Positions 8,638-15,988 of a DNA stretch of 43,760 nt are shown piece after piece. Within the stretch, counting starts at the first letter, position 1, and every line of letters begins with the position of its first letter. The stretch is from Bacteroidota bacterium. GTDB taxonomy: Bacteria; Bacteroidota; Bacteroidia; UBA8524. Under the pieces are notes generated by a model, which saw only the letters and a list, made by a program, of their open reading frames with translations, ran no database searches and had not been told where the DNA came from. Both the position numbers and the translations under genes were made by a program. The stretch lies in contig DQHT01000058.1 of NCBI GenBank assembly GCA_003531115.1, positions 15,532 to 59,291 of the forward strand, given 5' to 3'.

Positions 8638-9114
8638 ATGGAACGTAAAACAAAGATCATTGCCGAAGATGGCAAACAAGACCTGCTGATCACCCGCGAA
8701 TTTGACCTGCCTCTTGAACTCCTTTTTAAGGCCTATGTGGAACCTGAAATTGTAGAACAATGGATGGGAACCAAGGTGTTGAAACTGGACTGTAAACCCC
8801 ACGGCAGCTACCAATTTGTTACCAGCGACCCACAGGGAAACCAACACAGATTTAATGGCGTTATCCATGAATTCAGTCCCAACCAAAAAATCACCCGGAC
8901 CTTTGAAATGGAAAATACACCCTTTCCGGTCCAACTGGAATTCCTGGAATTTGAAGCGCTCACAGACTCTACGAGTAAACTCACCATGCAGATCGTTTAC
9001 AGATCGGTGGTCGACAGAGATAAAATGCTCCAGCTCCCTTTTGCTCAAGGCATCAATATGGCACATAACCGTCTGCAAGACATTGTAAACCAATTAAATA
9101 AATTAACAATATGA
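8638..9114 (+). CDS. SRPBCC / AHSA1-family ligand-binding protein
   Basis: A 158-residue START-like fold protein. The N-terminal ITREFDLPLELLFKAYVEPEIVEQWMG pattern, followed by a beta-rich middle with GSYQFVTSDPQGN and FNGVIHEFSPNQKITRTFEM, and a long final helix, are typical of AHSA1-type SRPBCC proteins encoded beside ArsR regulators. These have a deep hydrophobic pocket; the ligand is unknown. The stop overlaps the start of the DoxX-like gene (ATGA), indicating translational coupling. The Hsp90-activator function of the eukaryotic namesake should not be transferred. Confidence 0.85.
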   Translation: MERKTKIIAEDGKQDLLITREFDLPLELLFKAYVEPEIVEQWMGTKVLKLDCKPHGSYQFVTSDPQGNQHRFNGVIHEFSPNQKITRTFEMENTPFPVQLEFLEFEALTDSTSKLTMQIVYRSVVDRDKMLQLPFAQGINMAHNRLQDIVNQLNKLTI

Positions 9115-9479
9115 CCAAAAGAGACAAAATCATTTACTGGATCGCCACAGTTTGGCTATCTTTAGGTATGCTTTCAAGCGGCATCGTTCAGTTATTCCAG
9201 CAGGAAACAGAGATCAGGTTCATCCTGGAGATGGGCTACCCTGCCTATTTTTTAATCCTCTTTGGTGCCTGGAAAATTTTGGGTGTTATTGCTATCCTTA
9301 TACCCAAATTCCCTTTACTCAAGGAATGGGCCTATGCCGGCTTTTTCTTCGCCATGACAGGAGCTATTTTTTCGCATTTTTTCACAAAACCGACCCTCGA
9401 AGAAGTAGCTCCTCCTCTACTTTTGCTGATTTTGACTATTTTGTCCTGGTATTTTAGACCTAATGATAGAAAAATATGA
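9111..9479 (+). CDS. DoxX-like four-helix membrane protein
   Basis: 122 residues with four predicted membrane helices at about 7-27, 42-64, 70-90 and 98-116. Short motifs of the DoxX-like group are present: SSGIVQLF, EMGYPAYFLILFGAWKILG and PLLKEWAYAGFFFAMTGA. The proteins are small inner-membrane subunits linked in some bacteria to redox or thiol stress, but the role of this branch is not settled. It overlaps its neighbours by four bases on both sides (ATGA), so the four genes must be translated in step. Third gene of the ArsR operon. Confidence 0.85.
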   Translation: MTKRDKIIYWIATVWLSLGMLSSGIVQLFQQETEIRFILEMGYPAYFLILFGAWKILGVIAILIPKFPLLKEWAYAGFFFAMTGAIFSHFFTKPTLEEVAPPLLLLILTILSWYFRPNDRKI

Positions 9480-10027
9480 AAAAACAACTCTCCCCCGAAC
9501 AAACAAAAGACCTTCTCCGTATCCTTAAAACACGTTTTGAAAAAAACATGAACCGGCATAAAGGCATGGATTGGGCTATAATACAGGCAAAACTGGAAGC
9601 AAATCCGGAAAAACTCTGGTCGCTCGACGACATGGAAACAACGGGTGGCGAACCGGATGTGATCGGTGAAGATGAGGGCGATTACCTTTTCTGCGATTGT
9701 TCGCCAGAAAGTCCCAAAGGCCGTAGAAGTCTTTGTTATGACAGGGAAGCGCTGAATTCCCGAAAAGAACATAAACCGGCTACCAGCGCTATGGATATGG
9801 CGAAGGAAATGGGTATAGAAATGTTGTCGGAAGAACAATACCGCGAATTACAAACCCTGGGCAGCTTCGACTTAAAAACCTCTAGCTGGATAAAAACCCC
9901 TGACAACATAAGAAAACTTGGTGGTGCCCTCTTTTGCGACAGGCGTTTCGACCATGTTTTCACTTACCACAATGGTGCGGAATCCTATTATGCCGCAAGG
10001 GGTTTTCGGGGTATGTTATGGGTATGA
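9476..10027 (+). CDS. DUF4256 protein
   Basis: 183 residues, soluble and with no signal peptide. It resembles the DUF4256 family throughout: LLRILKTRFEKNMNRHKGMDW, ETTGGEPDVIGEDE, CDCSPESPKGRRSLCYDREAL, and a C-terminal FDHVFTYHNGAESYYAARGF ending in RG. The family appears full length. Function is unknown; the conserved Cys-Asp-Cys and Arg/Asp clusters hint at a binding or catalytic site. It is repeatedly met beside ArsR/SRPBCC/DoxX genes in Bacteroidota and Firmicutes, so the four products probably act together. Last gene of the operon; the stop is followed at once by a short heptamer array. Confidence 0.82.
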   Translation: MKKQLSPEQTKDLLRILKTRFEKNMNRHKGMDWAIIQAKLEANPEKLWSLDDMETTGGEPDVIGEDEGDYLFCDCSPESPKGRRSLCYDREALNSRKEHKPATSAMDMAKEMGIEMLSEEQYRELQTLGSFDLKTSSWIKTPDNIRKLGGALFCDRRFDHVFTYHNGAESYYAARGFRGMLWV

Positions 10028-10029
10028 TT

Positions 10030-10057
10030 GGCTACAGGCTACAAGGTTCATGCAGCA
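10030..10057. repeat. 7-base array between convergent genes
   Basis: GGCTACA occurs twice in tandem (10030-10036, 10037-10043), followed in phase by AGGTTCA and TGCAGCA. It begins 3 bases after the DUF4256 stop, in the gap to the convergent TerB-like gene. Weaker than the other arrays but with the same period. Confidence 0.4.
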
Positions 10058-10085
10058 GGCAAAGAAAATTCGTTCTGGAAGTTTG

Positions 10086-10475
10086 CTATACCTCCATCAA
10101 CAAATGTAAATCGCTCAATACCTGCAGTTCCGCCTTATTATAACGGTTAAAGGCATTCGCAACAGCCGCAGCCGTTTTTTGGACCTTGTGTTTAAGTTCG
10201 GATGACCATTGCGCTTTGGTGTCGTGATAGAAACCTTTAAAAATTTCATACGCGTCAGCAGCATCAGCGCTTTGTTCGTCATTGGTTTCGAATGCCATCC
10301 AAATTTTATGTGCGGCATCACTTCCGTAACGGTCCAGCGTATTTTCCATAGGCAACCATATGCCGTCTATTTCTTCTTTTAATTTCGAGATCTCCTCCGC
10401 ATTAACTTCTTTATCGGCAGCGGCTACGGCATAAAACAAACGGCCCAGGTTTTCGTATAGATGCGAATAGTTCAT
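10086..10475 (-). CDS. TerB-like small helical protein
   Basis: 129 residues, all-helical, no signal peptide. The N-terminal helix pair LGRLFYAVAAADKEVNAEEISKL has the acidic DKEV-x-EE loop of TerB/DjlA-N domains, which bind metal ions and are linked to tellurite resistance and membrane stress. The remainder is less conserved. It follows the ABC/OmpA block on the same strand after a 92-bp gap, so it may be part of that system, although it may have its own promoter. The match is by pattern and moderate. Confidence 0.6.
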   Translation of the reverse strand: MNYSHLYENLGRLFYAVAAADKEVNAEEISKLKEEIDGIWLPMENTLDRYGSDAAHKIWMAFETNDEQSADAADAYEIFKGFYHDTKAQWSSELKHKVQKTAAAVANAFNRYNKAELQVLSDLHLLMEV

Positions 10476-10567
10476 GACAGGTAAATTTATTCAAATTTCT
10501 GTTTTCTCCCTCGGTTTAAGTATGATAAAACTCAGGAATCGACATCCTTTTTTTATTTCGTTTTTGA

Positions 10568-11410
10568 TCAGGATTCAAGCATTACCCGTTTGATCTCATT
10601 CGTTAGCTCAAGATGATCGGCATCAAAGCCATCCCGCCAGGCAATGCCCATTTTTTTCAGGTCGAAATGCGCAACTATGGTACCTATGGTATCGAGTCCG
10701 CCTTCCGGTTTTTTGGGATAACCAACAATATAAATGGAGTCGGCCAGCTCTACAGCAAGTTCAATATCATGGGTACTAAAAATGATCGTATTTAACTCAT
10801 GTGCACATTCTATCAGGTCAAATGAGGCTTTGGCGTTTTTGATGTTCCCGACATCCAGTCCTGAAAAAGGCTCATCTAAAACCAAATAATGTCCGGATGA
10901 CAGCAATTGTTCAATAATCGCAACCCGTTGACGTTGTCCGCCGGAAAGCTCATTCGGGTATTGGTGTTTAACATTTTCAAGTCCCCATTCAACCAAATAA
11001 CTCATCGCTTTTTCCAGTTTTTCCTTTCCTGAAAGATTGGTATTTCGCATGGAAAAAAGTAGCGCATCCAGAATGGTTTTATGGCGGAACAGGGTATATT
11101 TCTGATCGACAAAACCCACATCCCCTTCTGCAACCAGCTTCGCAGGTTGAAGTCCGTCTGTTACCGCTTTACTGTAATCAGGAATGATCACCCGGCCACT
11201 TTTTGCGGCTACCAGTCCGGTTATGCCGCGGAACAAGGTGGATTTCCCTCTGCCAGAACGGCCCAATACGGCGATAGTCTGGCCCTGAACCTTCCCTTCT
11301 CTCACCACGTCGTGTTCCATCATGCTTACGTTTTGAATAATAACCTTATCTCCGTAAGCAATACTCAGGTCTTCAACATGCAGAATAATATCCTTCTTTT
11401 CGTAGAGCAT
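10568..11410 (-). CDS. ABC transporter ATPase, nitrate/sulfonate (TauB/SsuB) type
   Basis: 280 residues with all ABC motifs in order: Walker A GRSGRGKST at 50-58, Q-loop Q103, signature LSGGQ at 145-149, Walker B YLVLDEP at 165-171, and switch His204 in FSTHD. It powers the permease encoded 2 bp upstream. The branch resembles ATPases of nitrate, taurine or sulfonate importers, but there is no recognisable substrate hint. An insert after the beta-strand at about 30-45 and a longer C-terminus (to 280 versus about 250) are slightly unusual. Last gene of the five-gene block on the minus strand. Confidence 0.9.
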   Translation of the reverse strand: MLYEKKDIILHVEDLSIAYGDKVIIQNVSMMEHDVVREGKVQGQTIAVLGRSGRGKSTLFRGITGLVAAKSGRVIIPDYSKAVTDGLQPAKLVAEGDVGFVDQKYTLFRHKTILDALLFSMRNTNLSGKEKLEKAMSYLVEWGLENVKHQYPNELSGGQRQRVAIIEQLLSSGHYLVLDEPFSGLDVGNIKNAKASFDLIECAHELNTIIFSTHDIELAVELADSIYIVGYPKKPEGGLDTIGTIVAHFDLKKMGIAWRDGFDADHLELTNEIKRVMLES

Positions 11411-11412
11411 GA

Positions 11413-12192
11413 TCAGTTAAATTTAGAATATCTGAATACGGATTTCCGCAGGGTGGTTAATGAATAATCGATAGCCAATCCTACAAGGAGTATGACAATT
11501 TGAAGGGCCACGATACGGCCGTGGTTCATAAATTTATCGCTGTTTTTGATCAATACACCTAAGCCACCTGCCGCAATAAGGATGGACTCAACGGTTACCA
11601 GCATCATCCAGGTTATCGCCAGATTTTGGCGGAGCACGTCGATCACATAATCCATCCTTCCTTTGATGATAACTTCCCACAGGATTTCCCAGCGGCTGCA
11701 TTTTAAAGAGCGGGCATGGTCAATTTCTTCCTCCGGAATGTCTTTAATTACAGCCATCAGAGAAGTAATAAAGTAGAGACTCATAAAAACAACCAATACC
11801 CAAACCTGCATAGAACGGGCATCAGCCACAAGAATGGTGAGATAAAACGTTATACCGGTCAGGGGAAGATAGCGGAGTCGGCTTAACAGCTTTGGTAAGG
11901 GTCTCAGGAAAGGAATGGGGTACGAATAGGCCACGATAAGGGAAAAGATGATAGATATAAGGGTAGCCTGAAGACATAACCACAGGGAACTTCCGATATG
12001 CACCACGAGTCCTTCGCTATACAAGGCAGCAAAGCCCTTCCATACCTGGTCGGGTGATGGAAAGAGCTTTTTAATGCCCGAAGTAGCCACAAACCAATAC
12101 CCCACAATGACTAGAAACCAAATGCTACGGATTAGCAGATCGTCTCTTTTGGAGAGGCTTTCAAAAGGTTTGAACCATTTTTTTAGCTTCAT
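11413..12192 (-). CDS. ABC transporter permease, TauC/SsuC-like
   Basis: 259 residues with about six membrane helices (about 22-38, 67-90, 108-124, 128-150, 188-208, 228-244). The cytoplasmic coupling (EAA) loop is visible at about 158-178 (DHARSLKCSRWEILWEVII). The conserved Gly in the classic EAA..G core is replaced by Cys (LKCS), so this loop is somewhat divergent. Sits between the substrate-binding gene (6 bp away) and the ATPase gene (2 bp away). One permease gene implies a homodimer. Substrate unknown. Confidence 0.88.
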   Translation of the reverse strand: MKLKKWFKPFESLSKRDDLLIRSIWFLVIVGYWFVATSGIKKLFPSPDQVWKGFAALYSEGLVVHIGSSLWLCLQATLISIIFSLIVAYSYPIPFLRPLPKLLSRLRYLPLTGITFYLTILVADARSMQVWVLVVFMSLYFITSLMAVIKDIPEEEIDHARSLKCSRWEILWEVIIKGRMDYVIDVLRQNLAITWMMLVTVESILIAAGGLGVLIKNSDKFMNHGRIVALQIVILLVGLAIDYSLTTLRKSVFRYSKFN

Positions 12193-12198
12193 CCGACT

Positions 12199-13995
12199 CT
12201 AGTTCAAAAGTGTGATGACCACTCTTCTGTTCTTCGCTTTACCTGCCGGACTTGAATTATCGGCTATAGGCTCGTCCTGGCCTTTACCATCAACTTTCTG
12301 AAAACGGGTTCCGGGTATGCCTTTACCGATCAGATAACTTTTTACTGCTTCGGCACGGGCAAGTGACAGCGAATAATTGCCGTCCTGTGTTCCGGTATTG
12401 TCGGTATGTCCCACCATTTCAAGTTTCGCGTCTTCTGCCTGGATCAGCAGATTATAGATCTGATCAACAACATCCATCGCCTCAGGACGTAAAACCGCCC
12501 TACCCGATTCAAAAGTGATATTCCATTCGCCAGAGGCCATTACTTTGGTGGCCTTTTTGGTATAATCGCTCACGTAAGCGTCGCCGGTGCTGAGGTCTTT
12601 GATGCTCTTTAAAAACGACAGGTTAACTGCCTCCTCATAAGGAACAACACGTTTCACATTGTCGTTAAAACCGGCTGGATTCAATTCCTTCAGGTAGAGA
12701 GAAACCTGATCGTAAACAGCCTTGTAGCGGTTTACCCCATCGGTGATCCCATAATACTGGTTCACATCTGCAAAATTAAATACACGGGATCCCCCCATAT
12801 TATAGGAAATACCGTTTTTCTCTCCTTTTTGACCCTTGAACATGGCGTACCAATATTCAGGGGATTCCATATCATAGGTTGTTGCAACACATTCAGAAGC
12901 TTTCACTTTCCAGCTTTCGAATTGTTTTACCTGGTCGCTTGCTTTTAAGGCCGATTTAAGAATATTGGTAACGATTTCAGGATTGGCTTCTGACCACTGC
13001 TTTACAGCGATCAGGGTAGTTGCCATTTGGTTATTGAATTCTTTGGTCGATATAATGTCCGTAAAACCGCTAAGCTCGTCAAATACCATCTTATCACCCG
13101 GAGTCCAGGTAGCACAACCGTCAACTTTTTTATTGATCGTTTTACCGGTGAGCACCCCGTTTTTTACCTCTTTCAAAGGAATGGTCCAGCCTTCTTTTTG
13201 CGATTTGATCAACTCTTTGGCTGACTCGATATAGTCGTCGTTGGCTGAAGCCAGGAAATTCACGGCTTCGGCATCATAGGTGGCAGGATCGGGGTTTACT
13301 TTAATGCCATTGATGGCGGCATAATTGATCGCAGTTACCCAGTCACCGTCACCAATAACTGCAGATATCAAAGCGCCTTTCATGGTTTGAGGATCCATTT
13401 TCCAACTCGGAGGTCCGATCAGTTTGTCTTCCCCATAACTGAGTCCAACGGCACCTACTACCTGAAGGTTGTACTTATTCACGCCATATTTATCGTCAAG
13501 TGCCTGTTGAACAGAGCTGATATAATAGGGAGCGCCGTCGCCCATGATCATCACGGCAAAAACCCCTTCTTTAGGATGCGCAACACCACGATCAAATTCA
13601 TCAATAAACTTGAGTTGCAAATTCCGTAATTCTGAAAGCCAGTCCTGACGAATAATTTCAAGGTTGACCCCATTTAATTCCATCAACGAGCCACTTGTAG
13701 TACGTGGTCCGCCGTTCGATACAATGATCCCTGACTGGGCGTTCCAGGCATAAGCTCCTATTCGCGCCAACGGTTTATCGGAAACTACCGAGGAAAGTTC
13801 GGTTTTGGGAAGAGGCAATTCGTCTGTAGCCGCCAGGTTATTTACATCTTTCCCGCTAATATCGAGGGCCTGGACTTGTTTCGATTCACCTACCCGTAAA
13901 CCGGGTGAAAGGTAATATACCAGGCTGCCAACGGCGCCGGCGATCAATAAAACAATAATTGATTTAGCTAAAAAGGTAAGTTTTGACCATTTCAT
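12199..13995 (-). CDS. Membrane-anchored solute-binding protein fused to OmpA peptidoglycan-binding domain
   Basis: 598 residues in three parts. An N-terminal hydrophobic segment (about 10-30), with no clear signal cleavage site or lipobox, anchors it in the inner membrane. Residues about 75-450 form a periplasmic-binding-protein-like region that resembles the NitT/TauT-type binding proteins, consistent with the permease and ATPase that follow. Residues 480-598 are an OmpA C-terminal domain: HTDNTG at 530, LSLARAEAVKSYL at 543-555 and KNRRVV at 588-593. These include the Asp and Arg that bind diaminopimelate in peptidoglycan. So one protein appears to touch the inner membrane, the ABC permease and the cell wall. 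Databases carry such fusions under 'phosphate ABC transporter substrate-binding/OmpA family', but phosphate specificity is not shown here. Confidence 0.85.
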   Translation of the reverse strand: MKWSKLTFLAKSIIVLLIAGAVGSLVYYLSPGLRVGESKQVQALDISGKDVNNLAATDELPLPKTELSSVVSDKPLARIGAYAWNAQSGIIVSNGGPRTTSGSLMELNGVNLEIIRQDWLSELRNLQLKFIDEFDRGVAHPKEGVFAVMIMGDGAPYYISSVQQALDDKYGVNKYNLQVVGAVGLSYGEDKLIGPPSWKMDPQTMKGALISAVIGDGDWVTAINYAAINGIKVNPDPATYDAEAVNFLASANDDYIESAKELIKSQKEGWTIPLKEVKNGVLTGKTINKKVDGCATWTPGDKMVFDELSGFTDIISTKEFNNQMATTLIAVKQWSEANPEIVTNILKSALKASDQVKQFESWKVKASECVATTYDMESPEYWYAMFKGQKGEKNGISYNMGGSRVFNFADVNQYYGITDGVNRYKAVYDQVSLYLKELNPAGFNDNVKRVVPYEEAVNLSFLKSIKDLSTGDAYVSDYTKKATKVMASGEWNITFESGRAVLRPEAMDVVDQIYNLLIQAEDAKLEMVGHTDNTGTQDGNYSLSLARAEAVKSYLIGKGIPGTRFQKVDGKGQDEPIADNSSPAGKAKNRRVVITLLN

Positions 13996-14028
13996 GATTC
14001 TGGTTGGGGGTTAAATGAGGGATATAGG

Positions 14029-15147
14029 TTATTTAAAAATGTCGCCAAAGCCTGTAGATTCCGATTTATCTTCATTACTCAGCTTGTAGTTCGGGTTGGT
14101 ATATTGTTTGGCTGCAGGCATGTCGAAATTTTCCGTTTTTATCTGGTCTGCCAGCTTTTCCAGTTTGGAATACAGTTCGTCGCTATCCAGGGAGTACTGG
14201 CTGGTTAAAGAATCGATATCGAGGAGGTTTTCACGTGTAATGGCCAAATCCATGGCAACGGTTGAGGTTACTACATCCAGCGCATAGTCGAGCTCCCATC
14301 CTTTGGTAAATAACATGGCGGATTTTGCCTGTTCCGTGGCATTTTTTGCAGCCTGAGCAAAGGCATATTCCTTTTTTAACATGTCAATACTCACCTCAAA
14401 ATCAGCGATCTTAATATCGATGGCAGTGGCAACCATATTCAGTTTTCTGTCAAGTTTACCGATAACATGCGCCCGGGTTCCGTATTTTCTTACCAGTCCT
14501 GTACTTTGATTGAGCATGTGGCTGGTGCGCTGGGCTTCCGACAAGGTTTTCATTAATTCGGTCTGAAGTTCAACGTATTCATCCGTTTCCTTAGCCGCCT
14601 CACCATGGGTATGGTCCAATTGGCTTAATTTGACCTTTGTTTTGGCAGCACGCTCCTGAAGAAGGATAACGGTTTCCTGAAATTCACCAGATTCTTTTTC
14701 CGCCTTGAAGGATTCAGATTCCATCGTGGTTTTGATGGCGCGTATTTTGGCTTTTGCTTCCTTAAAATGGTGGCGGTTCTGGATCATTTTCTGCTTTTGT
14801 TCTTCCAGTTCACCAAACGGATCGTATTTAATAAGGAGTTTATGGAGCTGGCGGGCAAGTTTTTTCAAGCCTTTGATGATTACCGGCAGAAAGATAAAAA
14901 AGCCGATCACCAGCACAGCTGAAAGGAGGGCGCCAAGCACCTTCCCCACCATGGTAAAAACGATTGGCAGGATATAAACGAAGGTACCCCACCCTGCTAT
15001 GGCAAGCAGCGCCAGCCCGATAATGAAGGCAATTCCTTTTTCTCCTTTTCTCCAATTCTGGGGTTTAAAGGATATTTCGGAATTTTCAAAGTGTTTGAGA
15101 ATGGGGAGTTCAAGAACTTTTGGGGCATCTTTTGGTAGGTTGCTCAT
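14029..15147 (-). CDS. Two-helix membrane protein with long coiled coil
   Basis: 372 residues. Two adjacent hydrophobic segments at about 38-62 and 64-92 are followed by a long charged helical region (about 110-310) with few prolines or glycines, likely coiled coil. The tail (320-372) is polar. The layout recalls PspA/IM30-like membrane-stress proteins, but with membrane segments, and I see no motif that proves homology. It lies 33 bp before the OmpA-fusion gene and 25 bp after the other coiled-coil gene, in the same orientation, so it is part of this block. Family name unknown to me. Confidence 0.7.
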   Translation of the reverse strand: MSNLPKDAPKVLELPILKHFENSEISFKPQNWRKGEKGIAFIIGLALLAIAGWGTFVYILPIVFTMVGKVLGALLSAVLVIGFFIFLPVIIKGLKKLARQLHKLLIKYDPFGELEEQKQKMIQNRHHFKEAKAKIRAIKTTMESESFKAEKESGEFQETVILLQERAAKTKVKLSQLDHTHGEAAKETDEYVELQTELMKTLSEAQRTSHMLNQSTGLVRKYGTRAHVIGKLDRKLNMVATAIDIKIADFEVSIDMLKKEYAFAQAAKNATEQAKSAMLFTKGWELDYALDVVTSTVAMDLAITRENLLDIDSLTSQYSLDSDELYSKLEKLADQIKTENFDMPAAKQYTNPNYKLSNEDKSESTGFGDIFK

Positions 15148-15172
15148 GTTTTCGGTTGTGGGGTTCGCGGGA

Positions 15173-15835
15173 TTATAAAAATTTGAGAATTCCTTCTTTT
15201 ACACTGTTCAATTTCTGGATACTGATTTCCATGGCCTGGTCGTTGGCCTGCAATTTTTGCTGGATGGTATCCGATTGAGGTTTATACTTGTCGTCCAGCT
15301 TCACCAGATCCTTCTTCGTATCCGCCAGCTTTTTCTCCAGGTTAATGATTTGTTGCCTGAGGTTGCTTATTTCAGCCTCAAGCTGGGATGCGCCTGAATT
15401 TAATTGATCCCGCTCTGAACGCATTTCGTTGGAAATATTTTCCAGCTTTTCCCGGCCTTTTGTCGTATAAGATTGATATACCTCATTGATTTTACTCAGA
15501 TAAAACTCAGCATCACTAGCCAATTTTTCTTTGCTTATGGAAGCATCCATGGTCCTGCCCATCTGAAACGCCATCCGGTAAACGGATTCATCCTGACTCC
15601 CGGCTGCCTTCACGGCAACAAAAAAATCATAGAAGTCGTAGCCTGGCATATTGATGCTTTGCAGTCCTTTTTCATAAACATCAATGATCTCGGGAAGGTA
15701 TTTATTGTCATTGGCGGAACTATCCCTCCCTTCAAGGGAAGTATTCTCACTTTTTGGAAAATGCAAAGAACCGGAAGAGGTGTTATTCTCTTCCTCTGCT
15801 TCAGGTTTAATAAACAGGTCCTTAAAACTCTTCAT
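15173..15835 (-). CDS. Soluble coiled-coil protein, first gene of the ABC/OmpA block
   Basis: 220 residues. The first 60 are polar and low in order. A compact helical middle (about 50-120, with MPGYDFYDFFVAVKAAG) is followed by a heptad-rich coiled coil at about 120-215. It has no signal peptide or membrane segment. The ATG at 15835 (MKSFKDLFIKPEAEEE) is preferred. A TTG 27 bp upstream at 15862 would add nine residues but lies inside TAAATTTG, a -7-like box on the minus strand, so it is probably not transcribed. It begins the five-gene series running to the ATPase. Function unknown. Confidence 0.68.
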   Translation of the reverse strand: MKSFKDLFIKPEAEEENNTSSGSLHFPKSENTSLEGRDSSANDNKYLPEIIDVYEKGLQSINMPGYDFYDFFVAVKAAGSQDESVYRMAFQMGRTMDASISKEKLASDAEFYLSKINEVYQSYTTKGREKLENISNEMRSERDQLNSGASQLEAEISNLRQQIINLEKKLADTKKDLVKLDDKYKPQSDTIQQKLQANDQAMEISIQKLNSVKEGILKFL

Positions 15836-15960
15836 GCGCTTCAGTTTGTGTAGGTCGGACAAATTTAAATAAAAATTCCATAAGTGACACTCCTTTTTTC
15901 AAGTAAATTTATCTAATGGTTATTTTAAATTATAGATACTTTGTCTGCTCCCAAAAAATC

Positions 15961-15988
15961 ATAAATCATAAATCATAAATCATAAATT
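15961..15988. repeat. ATAAATC heptamer array, 4 units, over a stop codon
   Basis: ATAAATC is repeated at 15961, 15968 and 15975, with a fourth unit ATAAATT at 15982; a related unit AAAAATC precedes. The repeat overlaps the TGA stop (15980-15982) of the minus-strand VIT gene, so the last codons of that gene are read from repeat sequence. Part of the 7-base series in this window. Confidence 0.8.

Noticed and set aside
15836..15862. TTG start for the first coiled-coil gene
   Set aside because: It falls inside a TAAATTTG box on the minus strand; the ATG at 15835 is kept.
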